Positions 8,555-16,378 of a DNA stretch of 64,000 bases are shown piece after piece. The position numbers and the translations under genes were made by a program. The notes under the pieces were generated by a model. It saw only the letters and a program-made list of their open reading frames with translations. It did not search any database and was not told the DNA's origin. The stretch is from an uncultured Aquimarina sp. (GTDB lineage Bacteria; Bacteroidota; Bacteroidia; Flavobacteriales; Flavobacteriaceae), in assembly GCA_947489195.1 (NCBI GenBank), contig CANLCT010000001.1, forward strand, positions 124,001-188,000. Direction: 5' to 3'. The number at the start of each line of letters is the position of its first letter. Position 1 is the stretch's first letter.

Positions 8555-8950
8555 TTAAGTTCCAATAACAAGAGCCGATAATACCATTATCACAGCTCCA
8601 AAAAATTTATTAAGCTGCTTTTTCTTCTTCAATTCTTTTGTAACATCATCTATTTGATTGCTTTTGACGATTAATAGATCGTCTTTTATTGTATTTAATT
8701 CATCGTTAATTCCCTCTCTTAGAACCATATCTTTGATAATAGTATCTTTAACTTTTAATAAGTTTTGTAACTCATTAATTTCAGCTTCTTGAATAGTACT
8801 TAAAGCTTGGTTATCATCTCCGATTTGTAATTGAAGAGCAATTATCTTTGCTTGAGGAGTTGTAAAACAAAATTGAGACTCACCCTCAATTTCAATTTGA
8901 GTAGGGGTGAAAGTTTGAGAAAAAATGATACAACTCCATATTAGAAGCAT
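8555..8950 (-). CDS. Spanin-like protein with N- and C-terminal hydrophobic segments
   Basis: The frame is open up to 9061 (TTG start), but I prefer the ATG at 8950, which begins a typical signal-like sequence (MLLIWSCIIFSQTF). The mature part has a coiled coil and a C-terminal hydrophobic helix (FFGAVIMVLSALVIGT). Its 5' end lies inside the upstream gene (8892-9230) in another frame, as in the overlapping Rz/Rz1 spanin pairs of phages. This overlap and the two envelope-type proteins suggest a two-component spanin that disrupts the outer membrane at lysis. The start is uncertain. Confidence 0.45.
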   Translation of the reverse strand: MLLIWSCIIFSQTFTPTQIEIEGESQFCFTTPQAKIIALQLQIGDDNQALSTIQEAEINELQNLLKVKDTIIKDMVLREGINDELNTIKDDLLIVKSNQIDDVTKELKKKKQLNKFFGAVIMVLSALVIGT

Positions 8951-9230
8951 CTTGAAAAGAAATCTTCTTTTCGGATTGCTTTGCTTTAAGGTGTCGTTTT
9001 TGATTTGCAATGATTTCCAAAAGTTTTTCAATACTATCCCCATCTTGAATATTTTTTTCAATATTTATTTTTGTGTTTTCTTTTAATTCAATTAAACTAT
9101 CATTCATAACTTTTTTAGTTTCTAATAGTTCAATTTCTGTATTTACATTATTTGTTTTCAGTTCTGTAAATACATACCCTGTAATCAGTAATACTAAGAT
9201 TAGCACTACCATATTTTTAAATAATTTCAT
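8892..9230 (-). CDS. Inner-membrane spanin-like protein
   Basis: 112 residues. An N-terminal membrane helix (about 5-24) is followed by a periplasmic coiled coil rich in Glu, Lys, Ile and Asn. This is the usual shape of an i-spanin (Rz). Its 3' part overlaps the next gene in a different frame, as found for Rz/Rz1. It lies just downstream of a holin-like gene. Assignment rests on shape and context, not on similarity to a known spanin. Confidence 0.45.
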   Translation of the reverse strand: MKLFKNMVVLILVLLITGYVFTELKTNNVNTEIELLETKKVMNDSLIELKENTKINIEKNIQDGDSIEKLLEIIANQKRHLKAKQSEKKISFQDASNMELYHFFSNFHPYSN

Positions 9231-9233
9231 AGA

Positions 9234-9560
9234 TCAGTTATCTATTTTTAAAGATGAAGTTTTAAATATTCCTGTAATGAGTTTATCCACTATAAGCTTG
9301 TGAAATACTAAGGTGAATACAAAAGATTGAAAAATATTTTCTACTTTTTCGATTGAATATCCTCTAACTAAAAATATTATCACAGCATATAAAATTCCTA
9401 TGATTAATACTTGATAGCGTTGTGGAAAACTTAAGTTCTCTCTTATTTTTTTTACGAATTTCAAATTTGAAATTCCATAAATTATTAAGATTAGAGTTAA
9501 AATATAGCTCCAATCTAAACTCATAAGATATTCTGTTATTTGTTCAATTATAGTTTGCAT
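9234..9560 (-). CDS. Holin-like protein with three membrane spans
   Basis: 108 residues with three hydrophobic segments (about 18-33, 50-66 and 75-95), short loops and a charged C-terminus. Size and topology match class I holins, which open the inner membrane at the end of the lytic cycle. It directly precedes the spanin-like pair and the M15 peptidase in the operon, so holin, spanins and endolysin would form a lysis cassette. No sequence signature proves it. Confidence 0.5.
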   Translation of the reverse strand: MQTIIEQITEYLMSLDWSYILTLILIIYGISNLKFVKKIRENLSFPQRYQVLIIGILYAVIIFLVRGYSIEKVENIFQSFVFTLVFHKLIVDKLITGIFKTSSLKIDN

Positions 9561-9562
9561 TT

Positions 9563-9790
9563 TTATTTTTTTAATTGATTAATTTGGTTGTATATAGCTC
9601 TTAATTGTGCATTTGGAAATGTATTTTTCAATAGATGATGTAATACAACTATTGCGATACCAGAACCCAGTAAGGCTATAATTAACTGTTTTAAAGTTTC
9701 ATCGGTCATTGTTAGAGTTACTTCGGTTTTGACTCCGTTTTCATCCACTAAATTATTTAACCAATGACCTATATTGATCTTCTTGCTCAT
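9563..9790 (-). CDS. Single-span membrane protein, 75 residues
   Basis: A polar N-terminal half is followed by one membrane helix (about 35-52, LIIALLGSGIAIVVLHHLL) and a short basic tail. No family recognised. It overlaps the upstream gene by 4 bp (ATGA) and is 2 bp from the holin-like gene. It is one of many single-span proteins here, consistent with the protein complement of an internal viral membrane. Confidence 0.5.
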   Translation of the reverse strand: MSKKINIGHWLNNLVDENGVKTEVTLTMTDETLKQLIIALLGSGIAIVVLHHLLKNTFPNAQLRAIYNQINQLKK

Positions 9791-10206
9791 CTCAACTTTA
9801 CTGGATTTGAAATTCTACTTTTATAGATAGCCTCAGTGATTTCTTTTACTTTCCAGAATCGTTTTACTCGTTCATCTGTTAGTGTATCGTAGATTCCCAT
9901 TTCTACATCTGCCCAACCATGATGTTTAAGTAAATTGGCTTGAATCTGTCTAATATGATCGCCACTATCTCCTATTTCAACTGGGAAGGTTGAAGACTTG
10001 TTTTTGATGATAATAGTTTTAGGTTCAACTATATTTTTAATCATCAACTTTTCTTCCTTCTTTTTTGCTTTAGATTCTGAAGAAACAGATCGTTCTAAAT
10101 TATTATCCACTTGTTTTTCTTTCAGTAAATAATGTCCTGCAACTCCTACGACTGTTGCAACTCCAACCCAAACTCCTATTTTTATCCAATCTTCTTTTTT
10201 TATCAT
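9787..10206 (-). CDS. Membrane-anchored protein with peptidoglycan-binding-like domain
   Basis: 139 residues. An N-terminal membrane helix (about 10-26) and a basic linker precede a C-terminal domain with the PG_binding_1 pattern (IGDSGDHIRQIQANLLKH ... GIYDTLTDERVKRF). The family binds cell-wall peptidoglycan, and here it would hold or orient a particle or lysin at the wall. The neighbour 10203-10664 has the same architecture and overlaps by 4 bp, so the pair probably arose by duplication. Confidence 0.55.
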   Translation of the reverse strand: MIKKEDWIKIGVWVGVATVVGVAGHYLLKEKQVDNNLERSVSSESKAKKKEEKLMIKNIVEPKTIIIKNKSSTFPVEIGDSGDHIRQIQANLLKHHGWADVEMGIYDTLTDERVKRFWKVKEITEAIYKSRISNPVKLR

Positions 10207-10664
10207 TTTCCAATTTTCTTTAATGATGCTCTTAATCCATTCATATCCACTCTGGAAAAGCTAGTTTTCTTTAAATATTTCTTAGTAGCTTTTAATGTTT
10301 TTGGACCATAAATTCCATCAATCCCATCCCGTTTCCTACCAGATCGACCTATATCAGCTTTCTTAATAAATTTCAGATAGCGTTGTAGTACTTTTACATC
10401 AGGATGACGTGAACCATATTTAATATATGGAAGTGAATTCCTTGCCTTTAGACCTTTTCTTTTGGAATATATAGGTGTTTTTTTGTTGGCAGTTGGTTTG
10501 AGTAAATTTGATGAATTGTTAATTTGGGTATTTGCTCCTATAGAAGTACGTTTCTTTCGAGAGAAATACCAATAAGCACCACCAGCAGTACCTAAAGTGG
10601 CGATGCCTGTGACAATCATCCAAGGTTTTATTCCCTGGTTAGTATTTGTTGTTTTTGATTTCAT
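10203..10664 (-). CDS. Membrane-anchored peptidoglycan-binding-domain protein
   Basis: 153 residues. A membrane helix (about 17-33) is followed by a Lys/Arg-rich linker and a C-terminal PG_binding_1-like domain: IKYGSRHPDVKVLQRYLKF, then GIDGIYGPKTLKATKKYL, the family's characteristic second motif. It is closer to the consensus than its neighbour 9787-10206, with which it shares order and spacing. Role inferred: wall binding by a membrane-embedded structural protein during entry or exit. Confidence 0.65.
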   Translation of the reverse strand: MKSKTTNTNQGIKPWMIVTGIATLGTAGGAYWYFSRKKRTSIGANTQINNSSNLLKPTANKKTPIYSKRKGLKARNSLPYIKYGSRHPDVKVLQRYLKFIKKADIGRSGRKRDGIDGIYGPKTLKATKKYLKKTSFSRVDMNGLRASLKKIGK

Positions 10665-10671
10665 TTTTTAG

Positions 10672-11190
10672 TTATAATCTATAATTAGGTAATTGCTTTA
10701 CTGGTTGTGTGACTAATTCATTTAGCTCACTAGAGGATAGAAATCCTTTAAGGTAAAGCCATAAATCCTCTTTGTAAAGTCCCCAAAAAGCTTTGGATAC
10801 TGAGGATACTTGAGTTTTGTCTTGTAATTCTTTGGCAAAAACACGTTTTACTGCATCATCATCATCATAAATAAGACCTTTAGCCTTTTTTAATGTCTTC
10901 GCATATTGTTTTGCCTTAAGTGATGGTAACTCCTTAATTATTTTAGGTAATAACCATTCCTTTACATGATCTACGTATTTCATATCAAAGGGGCTTGACC
11001 AATTAGGGACTTGACGAATTTTAGGGTGTTCAATAGTATTTGGAGTTTTGGCTACAATAGAAGTACTTTTTTCATCTTTCTCCTTATTTCGATATTGATA
11101 CCACAAGTATCCTCCAATCGAAAGTAGGGCTATACTGCTACCCCCAATTGCCCACCAAGTAGTATTCGATAATTCAATCTCTTTATGCAT
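10672..11190 (-). CDS. Single-span protein, paralogue of the next gene (C-terminal helical domain)
   Basis: 172 residues. A membrane helix (about 10-27) and a charged linker precede a helical domain of about 100 residues. That domain aligns with the one in 11183-11680: PFDMKYVDHVK / AFDIHYIKKLK, QYAKTLKKAKGLIYDDDDA / KYAKQIYEAWKIWYKGGDDEA, TQVSSVSKAFWGLY / VQISQVAKAYQGSY, and LSSSELNELV / LSENEIKTLL. The genes overlap by 8 bp. Function unknown. The repeated helical domain with YxxDL and LSxxEL motifs recalls annexin-type repeats only superficially. Confidence 0.55.
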   Translation of the reverse strand: MHKEIELSNTTWWAIGGSSIALLSIGGYLWYQYRNKEKDEKSTSIVAKTPNTIEHPKIRQVPNWSSPFDMKYVDHVKEWLLPKIIKELPSLKAKQYAKTLKKAKGLIYDDDDAVKRVFAKELQDKTQVSSVSKAFWGLYKEDLWLYLKGFLSSSELNELVTQPVKQLPNYRL

Positions 11191-11680
11191 AACTGCTATT
11201 AGGTTTTTTCTTAATAATTTCTAACAAGGTTTTTATTTCATTTTCAGACAATCGATCTTTTATTACATCTATTAAATTAGAGTTGTAACTACCTTGATAG
11301 GCTTTTGCTACTTGGGATATTTGAACTTTATCAGCTAACTCTCTAAAAACACCAAAAACTTTCGCTTCATCATCGCCTCCTTTATACCAAATTTTCCATG
11401 CTTCATAAATCTGTTTGGCATACTTTAAAGCAACTTCATGTTGTAATACTAAAAGAGTTTTACTTCTATCTATTTTTAATTTTTTGATATAATGAATATC
11501 AAAAGCAGTTTCCCATTGTATTTGACCTTTTTCTCCATCAAGAATACGTTCAAGAGCATTAAATAATTGAGATGCTTTTTTATCTCTTTTCCGATCTCTA
11601 TTATGCCAAAGACCGACGCCAAATACTAATAACATACTAGATGATAGGACTGCTATTTTCGTCTTATTTAATTCTCGCAT
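11183..11680 (-). CDS. Single-span protein, paralogue of the previous gene
   Basis: 165 residues. The N-terminal membrane helix (about 9-24) and basic stretch (HNRDRKRDKK) precede the helical domain shared with 10672-11190 (see the aligned motifs there). The two products probably form a hetero-oligomer or occupy similar positions in one structure. The start is an ATG 1 bp from the end of the upstream gene. No family recognised. Confidence 0.55.
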   Translation of the reverse strand: MRELNKTKIAVLSSSMLLVFGVGLWHNRDRKRDKKASQLFNALERILDGEKGQIQWETAFDIHYIKKLKIDRSKTLLVLQHEVALKYAKQIYEAWKIWYKGGDDEAKVFGVFRELADKVQISQVAKAYQGSYNSNLIDVIKDRLSENEIKTLLEIIKKKPNSSYA

Positions 11681-12123
11681 TATTTCAATAATTTGACACC
11701 TCTACCTACTGGTGTAATTGCAGCTAAATCTTCCAAGTCTAACTTTTTAGCACTATTTTTAACTATCCAAATCATTCCTAGCAGAATAGTCACCGTAAGT
11801 ACTGGAATACCTACGGCAATTACCTTACTGAATTGTTTACCTAGTCCTAAAAAATTTCCACTTATTTCAGATAAATCAGCTATGGTTTTACTTGCTATAT
11901 TTGATACATTTAAGTTGTGCCGTTTTAACCAGTTTGAAAAGTTTGGATCAGAAAGGCAACTAACACTTCCATTTGATTTCCATGTAATCAGCCATAATAC
12001 CTTTGCATGTGCAGTTCCAACCTCTTTCCGTAAATGTTTGTAGTAACCTATCCAAATAGGGCATGGGTCTGAACTTTCTGGAATCAAAAATTGTTTCCCA
12101 TAAGCTTGTATTGCTTGTGCCAT
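11680..12123 (-). CDS. Membrane protein with conserved N-terminal domain, 147 residues
   Basis: The N-terminal 90 residues look soluble and Trp-rich (IWIGYYKHLRKEVG, AKVLWLITWKSNGS). They are followed by one membrane helix (about 102-120, VIAVGIPVLTVTILLGMIWI) and a short tail. Both ends touch the neighbouring genes by single-base overlaps, indicating translational coupling. Not recognised. Likely a structural membrane protein by context. Confidence 0.5.
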   Translation of the reverse strand: MAQAIQAYGKQFLIPESSDPCPIWIGYYKHLRKEVGTAHAKVLWLITWKSNGSVSCLSDPNFSNWLKRHNLNVSNIASKTIADLSEISGNFLGLGKQFSKVIAVGIPVLTVTILLGMIWIVKNSAKKLDLEDLAAITPVGRGVKLLK

Positions 12124-12308
12124 TATTTATTCAGTATACGTTGAACTTCTTTTTTAATATCACTTCCTACGCCTTTATGTTTCTTAAATAGAGCTTCCAA
12201 CTCTTTTCTTATGGCTGATTCTTTTGCTTCTGCTTGAGATCTATTGTAATTCACATATACTTGTCTTCCAATCCAAAAACCTACAGCTAATGTTAATACT
12301 GTTTTCAT
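12123..12308 (-). CDS. Small one-span membrane protein, 61 residues
   Basis: An N-terminal membrane helix (about 2-16) is followed by a charged amphipathic helix to the C-terminus (EAKESAIRKELEALFKKHK). It overlaps the next gene by 1 bp. A gap of about 94 bp without features separates it from the amidase gene upstream. Function unknown. Confidence 0.5.
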   Translation of the reverse strand: MKTVLTLAVGFWIGRQVYVNYNRSQAEAKESAIRKELEALFKKHKGVGSDIKKEVQRILNK

Positions 12309-12402
12309 TCAATTAACTTCTTTATTCTCGAAGTTTAGGATTTAGATTAGAAATGCTTAAGTAACATTTAGGTGTTTTGGTTCATAATTTTGTTGCTAAC
12401 TT

Positions 12403-12828
12403 TTATAATCTTCTAAAACCTAGTAATCGTTTTACAGGGTATGCTTTTATGTTTACCTGATTATTTTGATTACCTCCTAAACAATAAATGAATTTCTTAT
12501 CCTCAGAATATCCCATAAAAAAACCTACATGTCCTTTCCATGTTTTAGGGTGTTCTCTCCAAAATACAACTACATCTCCTAATATTGGATTAGTAATTTT
12601 ATCTCCAACAATTAGCCAAGAGCGAGCTGTCAACTTTCCGCTTAATGGTTTTTTACATTTCAAAGCAACCCAATTAACGAAAGCTGAACACCAAGCTGTT
12701 TCGTCAGTAGTTACCCAAGATTTACCTATCTCCTTAAAATAATTTAGAATTACTGGATTTTGGTTTTCATTTTTATATTCGCTTACCCCGTATTCTCCAA
12801 GGGCAGTTTTTATTATTTCTATATTCAT
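12403..12828 (-). CDS. CHAP-like (TIGR02594-type) peptidoglycan amidase
   Basis: 141 residues that make up one NlpC/P60-CHAP domain. The catalytic Cys is Cys47 in ETAWCSAFVNW and the His is His100 in WKGHVGFFMG, followed by LGGNQNNQVN, all typical of the TIGR02594 family. The enzyme cuts amide bonds in peptidoglycan. It lacks a signal peptide and sits in the middle of structural genes, next to the beta-propeller protein, so a role in virion entry (local wall hydrolysis) is more likely than host-cell lysis, for which the M15 enzyme is better placed. Confidence 0.8.
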   Translation of the reverse strand: MNIEIIKTALGEYGVSEYKNENQNPVILNYFKEIGKSWVTTDETAWCSAFVNWVALKCKKPLSGKLTARSWLIVGDKITNPILGDVVVFWREHPKTWKGHVGFFMGYSEDKKFIYCLGGNQNNQVNIKAYPVKRLLGFRRL

Positions 12829-14843
12829 ATAAATGCATTATTTAAAATTCCTTTACTCATTTCTACACCTGTAGATTTTCTAGCTGTTTCTGGAAGAAGA
12901 CTATAAGTGTCATATTGTAAGTGGTAAACTAACAAAGTGATACGCGCCCTTGGGGGCAAAGTAATTTGCCAGCGATTTCTGCCATCTATAAATGCATTTT
13001 GTAAATCATTTATCTCTGAAATGTCTGCAAAGTGACGGGGGTTATCGTATTTACGAAATGAATATGTCTTAACATTTTCCTTTCCAGAAATAGACCTAGA
13101 AATTAATCGTATTGAGTTTAATTTTTGATTTCCTGAATTGATAACTCTAAGATGTTTAACAACTGCTGGGCTATGTTGAAAGTCTTGACGAATAGCTGTA
13201 TATCTACGATTTACTTTTACAATTGATTCTTTACTTTTTACAGTTATACGACCTTCAGAATTATGTGAGTTAATTTCAAAAAGAGAATTTTCTTTCTGTC
13301 CAAAACAAAAAACATCACTATTGTTAAATCGAGGTAATGTTTTGGAGATTGAAAAATCACGATCAATTATAGTATATGTAGGACTGTCTCTATTAGCTAT
13401 GTATAACTGTAATGTAATAGAATCATAACGCATAGATGAAGAACTTTCCGTCAGGTTTATTTCCTTATCTATTTTGCCATCTTCTCCATTTAGAATAATC
13501 AATTTGTCATTTGTTAAAAACAAAACCTTATTATTAGAAGTGTGATATTCAAATTGACCTCTAGATACTCCTATTTCATTGACTCTTATCTCTTCTCTAT
13601 TTCTATTATAGACATATATTTTATTTTGATTTTTGCTTAACAAAAACACATTCCCATTGGTAGGATTAATTAAAATTTTACGGAAACTCATTGCATTGTT
13701 CCATAGTTCTATATCCCCTGATGGAAGCTTAATGTTAGTTAGAGATTGGCTTCTTAAATTAGGTACGATTAATGATTGCTTAATTGTACAATAAGCAATA
13801 TCTACAGGTCTATTTTCAGTTTTGAATACACGAGTAATTTTGAAGTCTGGTGATAGCTCATATATTTTATTAGAAACGGAACCTACAATGTAAGCGTAAC
13901 CATAGTAATTACTGTTTTTATCATCAATTATTACTATTGTTACAGGAGATATAGCACCAATAAAACAACTTTCAAATCGAAGGTTATATTCATTAATTTT
14001 TTTTCCATTACTATTAAATATTTCTATTGTTTCTGACAACTGATTTACTACATAGAACGAGTTATTAAATGGATTAAATCCGATTTCTCTGGGAGACAAG
14101 CCAACGTTCACACTATGACTCTTCTTAACTTCCCTAGGGATTATATTGTCATCCAATGGTAAATTCCCTCCCCATAAATTTACTTCCTGCTCTCTATCAC
14201 TAGTATTATTTAAAGTTACCTGTGTAATTTCATAAGTCTCTTTTTCATTATCTAATGATGGAATTTGTTGAGATAGAGAAAGTATATCTGCTTGCTTTTT
14301 TATTCGATCTAAGCGATCTTGCTGTTGTCTATTCATCTCCTTTTTGGAGTAAGCTTTTCCATAACCCACCTCGAACACTCCCTCTTTTGTTCCCCATTTA
14401 GCTAACAGTGTTTGGTAAGCTTCTGTTTTTTTTTCTCTATTTGTCCATTGTTCTAGTTGTTTTTGTTGACCTATTTTATTTTTTAAGGAAGCCATTGGTA
14501 ATTTAGCTTTACTATCTACAATTGTTTTAGTAGTATATTCTTCTGGATTATTTTTCTTGAAATCCGAATCTTGTGTTGAATAAATTTTTAAGCCCTTTTT
14601 TGAAGATTTTTTAGTAACATCCTTATTACCATCTAATAAATCTAGCTTAGAGTAACTTTTTTTATTATAATGAAGAGCTAATTTCTCTTCATTATAATTA
14701 GAAAGTTTAATATGAGGATTGCAACAATTGCAAAAAGAAGCTGCTTCTTTATTTAAAGCAGCTTCTCTAAATTTTAGTCTTAAAAATGTACCTATTACTA
14801 CACCTATTGAAGCCATTAAGCCTAATTGTCTATCCCTTAGCAT
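12825..14843 (-). CDS. Large structural protein: split beta fold with inserted beta-propeller
   Basis: 672 residues, the largest product of this block. An N-terminal membrane helix (about 8-22) and a charged helical region (to about 200) are followed by a beta segment (204-228, QVTLNNTSDREQEVNLWGGN). Next come about 300 residues of YVTN/NHL-type propeller repeats (about 245-545). A final beta domain (about 560-642) ends the fold. The two flanking beta pieces match the beginning and end of the capsid candidate encoded at 17762-18664: VT..N.S.....V...GGN, then L[ND]..[IV]LRI..R...G. I infer a capsid-like domain with a propeller inserted in a loop, as in a vertex or spike protein. It overlaps the peptidase gene by 14 bp. 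Confidence 0.55.
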   Translation of the reverse strand: MLRDRQLGLMASIGVVIGTFLRLKFREAALNKEAASFCNCCNPHIKLSNYNEEKLALHYNKKSYSKLDLLDGNKDVTKKSSKKGLKIYSTQDSDFKKNNPEEYTTKTIVDSKAKLPMASLKNKIGQQKQLEQWTNREKKTEAYQTLLAKWGTKEGVFEVGYGKAYSKKEMNRQQQDRLDRIKKQADILSLSQQIPSLDNEKETYEITQVTLNNTSDREQEVNLWGGNLPLDDNIIPREVKKSHSVNVGLSPREIGFNPFNNSFYVVNQLSETIEIFNSNGKKINEYNLRFESCFIGAISPVTIVIIDDKNSNYYGYAYIVGSVSNKIYELSPDFKITRVFKTENRPVDIAYCTIKQSLIVPNLRSQSLTNIKLPSGDIELWNNAMSFRKILINPTNGNVFLLSKNQNKIYVYNRNREEIRVNEIGVSRGQFEYHTSNNKVLFLTNDKLIILNGEDGKIDKEINLTESSSSMRYDSITLQLYIANRDSPTYTIIDRDFSISKTLPRFNNSDVFCFGQKENSLFEINSHNSEGRITVKSKESIVKVNRRYTAIRQDFQHSPAVVKHLRVINSGNQKLNSIRLISRSISGKENVKTYSFRKYDNPRHFADISEINDLQNAFIDGRNRWQITLPPRARITLLVYHLQYDTYSLLPETARKSTGVEMSKGILNNAFI

Positions 14844-15591
14844 TTGCTTTATACTGATTTATAAAGTCAACAACGTCCTTAGTCCTTTTTATATGATTAG
14901 GGCCTACTAACTCTGGGTTTTTACCAAAAACTTGTGTTACAGCATATACAGCTTCAATTGTTGGAAATCCATAATCTAAGTATTGTCTAATGCCACATAA
15001 GTCAGCTGTAGTTTGACTTCTAGTATTCAAGAACCAATGACACCCTTCATGAGCCAAAATAGCAATACGAACAGGGATTGTATACCCTAAAAACAGACGT
15101 TGAGAAATTTGCACTCTTGGCATTTTACGATGAGTACGGGCAGGTGTGATAAGCTCTTTTCCAAAAGAGTCAGTAATTTTAGTTAAGTATTGAAAAAGAA
15201 ATTCTTGGTTAGGACTATCATAAAAACCAGGAGAAGTATAGCCTGCTTTCTGAGCAAAGTTAACGGCAAATTCCATAAATCGATGCTGTTCCTCTGTCGC
15301 CCAAATAGGTTTCAATGGTAAAGGTTCAATTTTGAAATCAACGACCTTAAAAGCGTAATCTTTTTCAGAATGTTTATCATACAATTCGAGCTCTAATACC
15401 TCTGGAGATACTGGAAGCGCTATTGTAAACACTCTAGAACTAGGCATTCCAAAAGCTGCTTTTCTTTTAAAATAAAATGTGTTAGCAAACCTTGGATCAT
15501 ATACACGCATACCTAATTCAAAAGGCATGAGCGCCTCTATATTTAGTCGTATTTGAAATCTTTGATTTGCTGAAGGGATTGGGATAATCAT
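14830..15591 (-). CDS. Zinc metallopeptidase-like protein with HEGCH motif
   Basis: 253 residues. The N-terminal part (about 1-90) is beta-rich. The C-terminal part contains RIAILAHEGCHWFLNT, an HExxH zinc motif (His181, Glu182, His185), and a possible third ligand in TTADLCGIRQYLDYGF about 12 residues later, as in gluzincins. No signal peptide or membrane span. In this position it could be a maturation protease for virion proteins, or a virion enzyme. A pure metal-binding structural role cannot be excluded. It overlaps the propeller-protein gene and is 9 bp from the Arg-rich gene. Confidence 0.6.
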   Translation of the reverse strand: MIIPIPSANQRFQIRLNIEALMPFELGMRVYDPRFANTFYFKRKAAFGMPSSRVFTIALPVSPEVLELELYDKHSEKDYAFKVVDFKIEPLPLKPIWATEEQHRFMEFAVNFAQKAGYTSPGFYDSPNQEFLFQYLTKITDSFGKELITPARTHRKMPRVQISQRLFLGYTIPVRIAILAHEGCHWFLNTRSQTTADLCGIRQYLDYGFPTIEAVYAVTQVFGKNPELVGPNHIKRTKDVVDFINQYKANAKG

Positions 15592-15600
15592 AAACTCTAA

Positions 15601-16146
15601 TTAATGCCTTGGTCTTCCTGATTTTACTATGGCAGCTATCGCTCCTAATGTACCTAGAATAGCTATTCCACCAATTATATAATAACCTATAGGTGTCTTT
15701 TTTTCAACCTTTGATGTGGATTTCTGATCTGATTTCAGTAAAACTTTATTAGGCTTTTCTCTTGATGTTAAAGACCTTCTAGATAATGTATTGCTAAAAG
15801 TAGGTGTTGTAAATTGATTGCTAGAAGTAATTGGTTTTGCAAGAGGTAGTATTTTTGGAGCTACTTTTTTTACACGCGAAATTATTCTCCTATTTCTTAT
15901 TCTACGATTTATTCTCTTAGGCGCACTTCTTCTAATTATGCGTCTATTTATTCTACTACTTACCCTACTATTTCTTCGTAATTTACGAGCTTGCCTTCTT
16001 TTGTTTCTTGTTGTTAGTCTTCTTCTCTTAGATAGATTTCTATTTGTAGAGAATCGTCTACCTCTCCTAAAGACAAAAGCATCATAACCATCATCTTCCA
16101 AATCTCTCTCAATTTGGGATTCTATTTCTCCTGTTATCATATTCAT
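15601..16146 (-). CDS. Extremely Arg-rich membrane protein, candidate DNA-condensing protein
   Basis: 181 residues. Residues about 25-100 are dominated by arginine (RRGRRFSTNRNLSKRRR, RINRRIIRRSAPKRINRR). A Ser/Lys linker leads to one C-terminal membrane helix (about 152-172, GYYIIGGIAILGTLGAIAAIV). Such a protein would bind nucleic acid and tether it to a membrane, as the genome inside a lipid-lined capsid might need. It overlaps the next gene by 1 bp. No family recognised. Confidence 0.55.
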   Translation of the reverse strand: MNMITGEIESQIERDLEDDGYDAFVFRRGRRFSTNRNLSKRRRLTTRNKRRQARKLRRNSRVSSRINRRIIRRSAPKRINRRIRNRRIISRVKKVAPKILPLAKPITSSNQFTTPTFSNTLSRRSLTSREKPNKVLLKSDQKSTSKVEKKTPIGYYIIGGIAILGTLGAIAAIVKSGRPRH

Positions 16147-16373
16147 TAACTTATTTCCATGATTCTTAATTTACTTTGCATAGGGTCATATAAAATTTCT
16201 TTATAACCTTTACCCACAAAAGGGTAGCTTTTTGCTTCTCCTTTTGTGAGTGTAACACCATTTACAAGAGCATCTTTCGTCCCAATATTCTTGATTGATG
16301 CAGCTAAAAAGCCTTCTTTTAAAGCTCCAGCACTAGTAACTTCTCTTTCTTCGTTTTTTGCAAAAATCTCCAT
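16146..16373 (-). CDS. Small beta-rich protein, 75 residues
   Basis: A soluble protein without membrane segment, apparently one small beta barrel (AASIKNIGTKDALVNGVTL, GEAKSYPFVGKGYKEI). Its size and position among structural genes suggest a capsid accessory or vertex protein, but there is no family match. It is 5 bp from the upstream gene. Confidence 0.45.
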   Translation of the reverse strand: MEIFAKNEEREVTSAGALKEGFLAASIKNIGTKDALVNGVTLTKGEAKSYPFVGKGYKEILYDPMQSKLRIMEIS

Positions 16374-16378
16374 AACTA

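Noticed and set aside
15818-16087. Plus-strand frame rich in Leu, Phe and Arg opposite the Arg-rich gene
   Set aside because: It is the antisense of the repetitive Arg codons; composition and position identify it as a shadow of 15601-16146.
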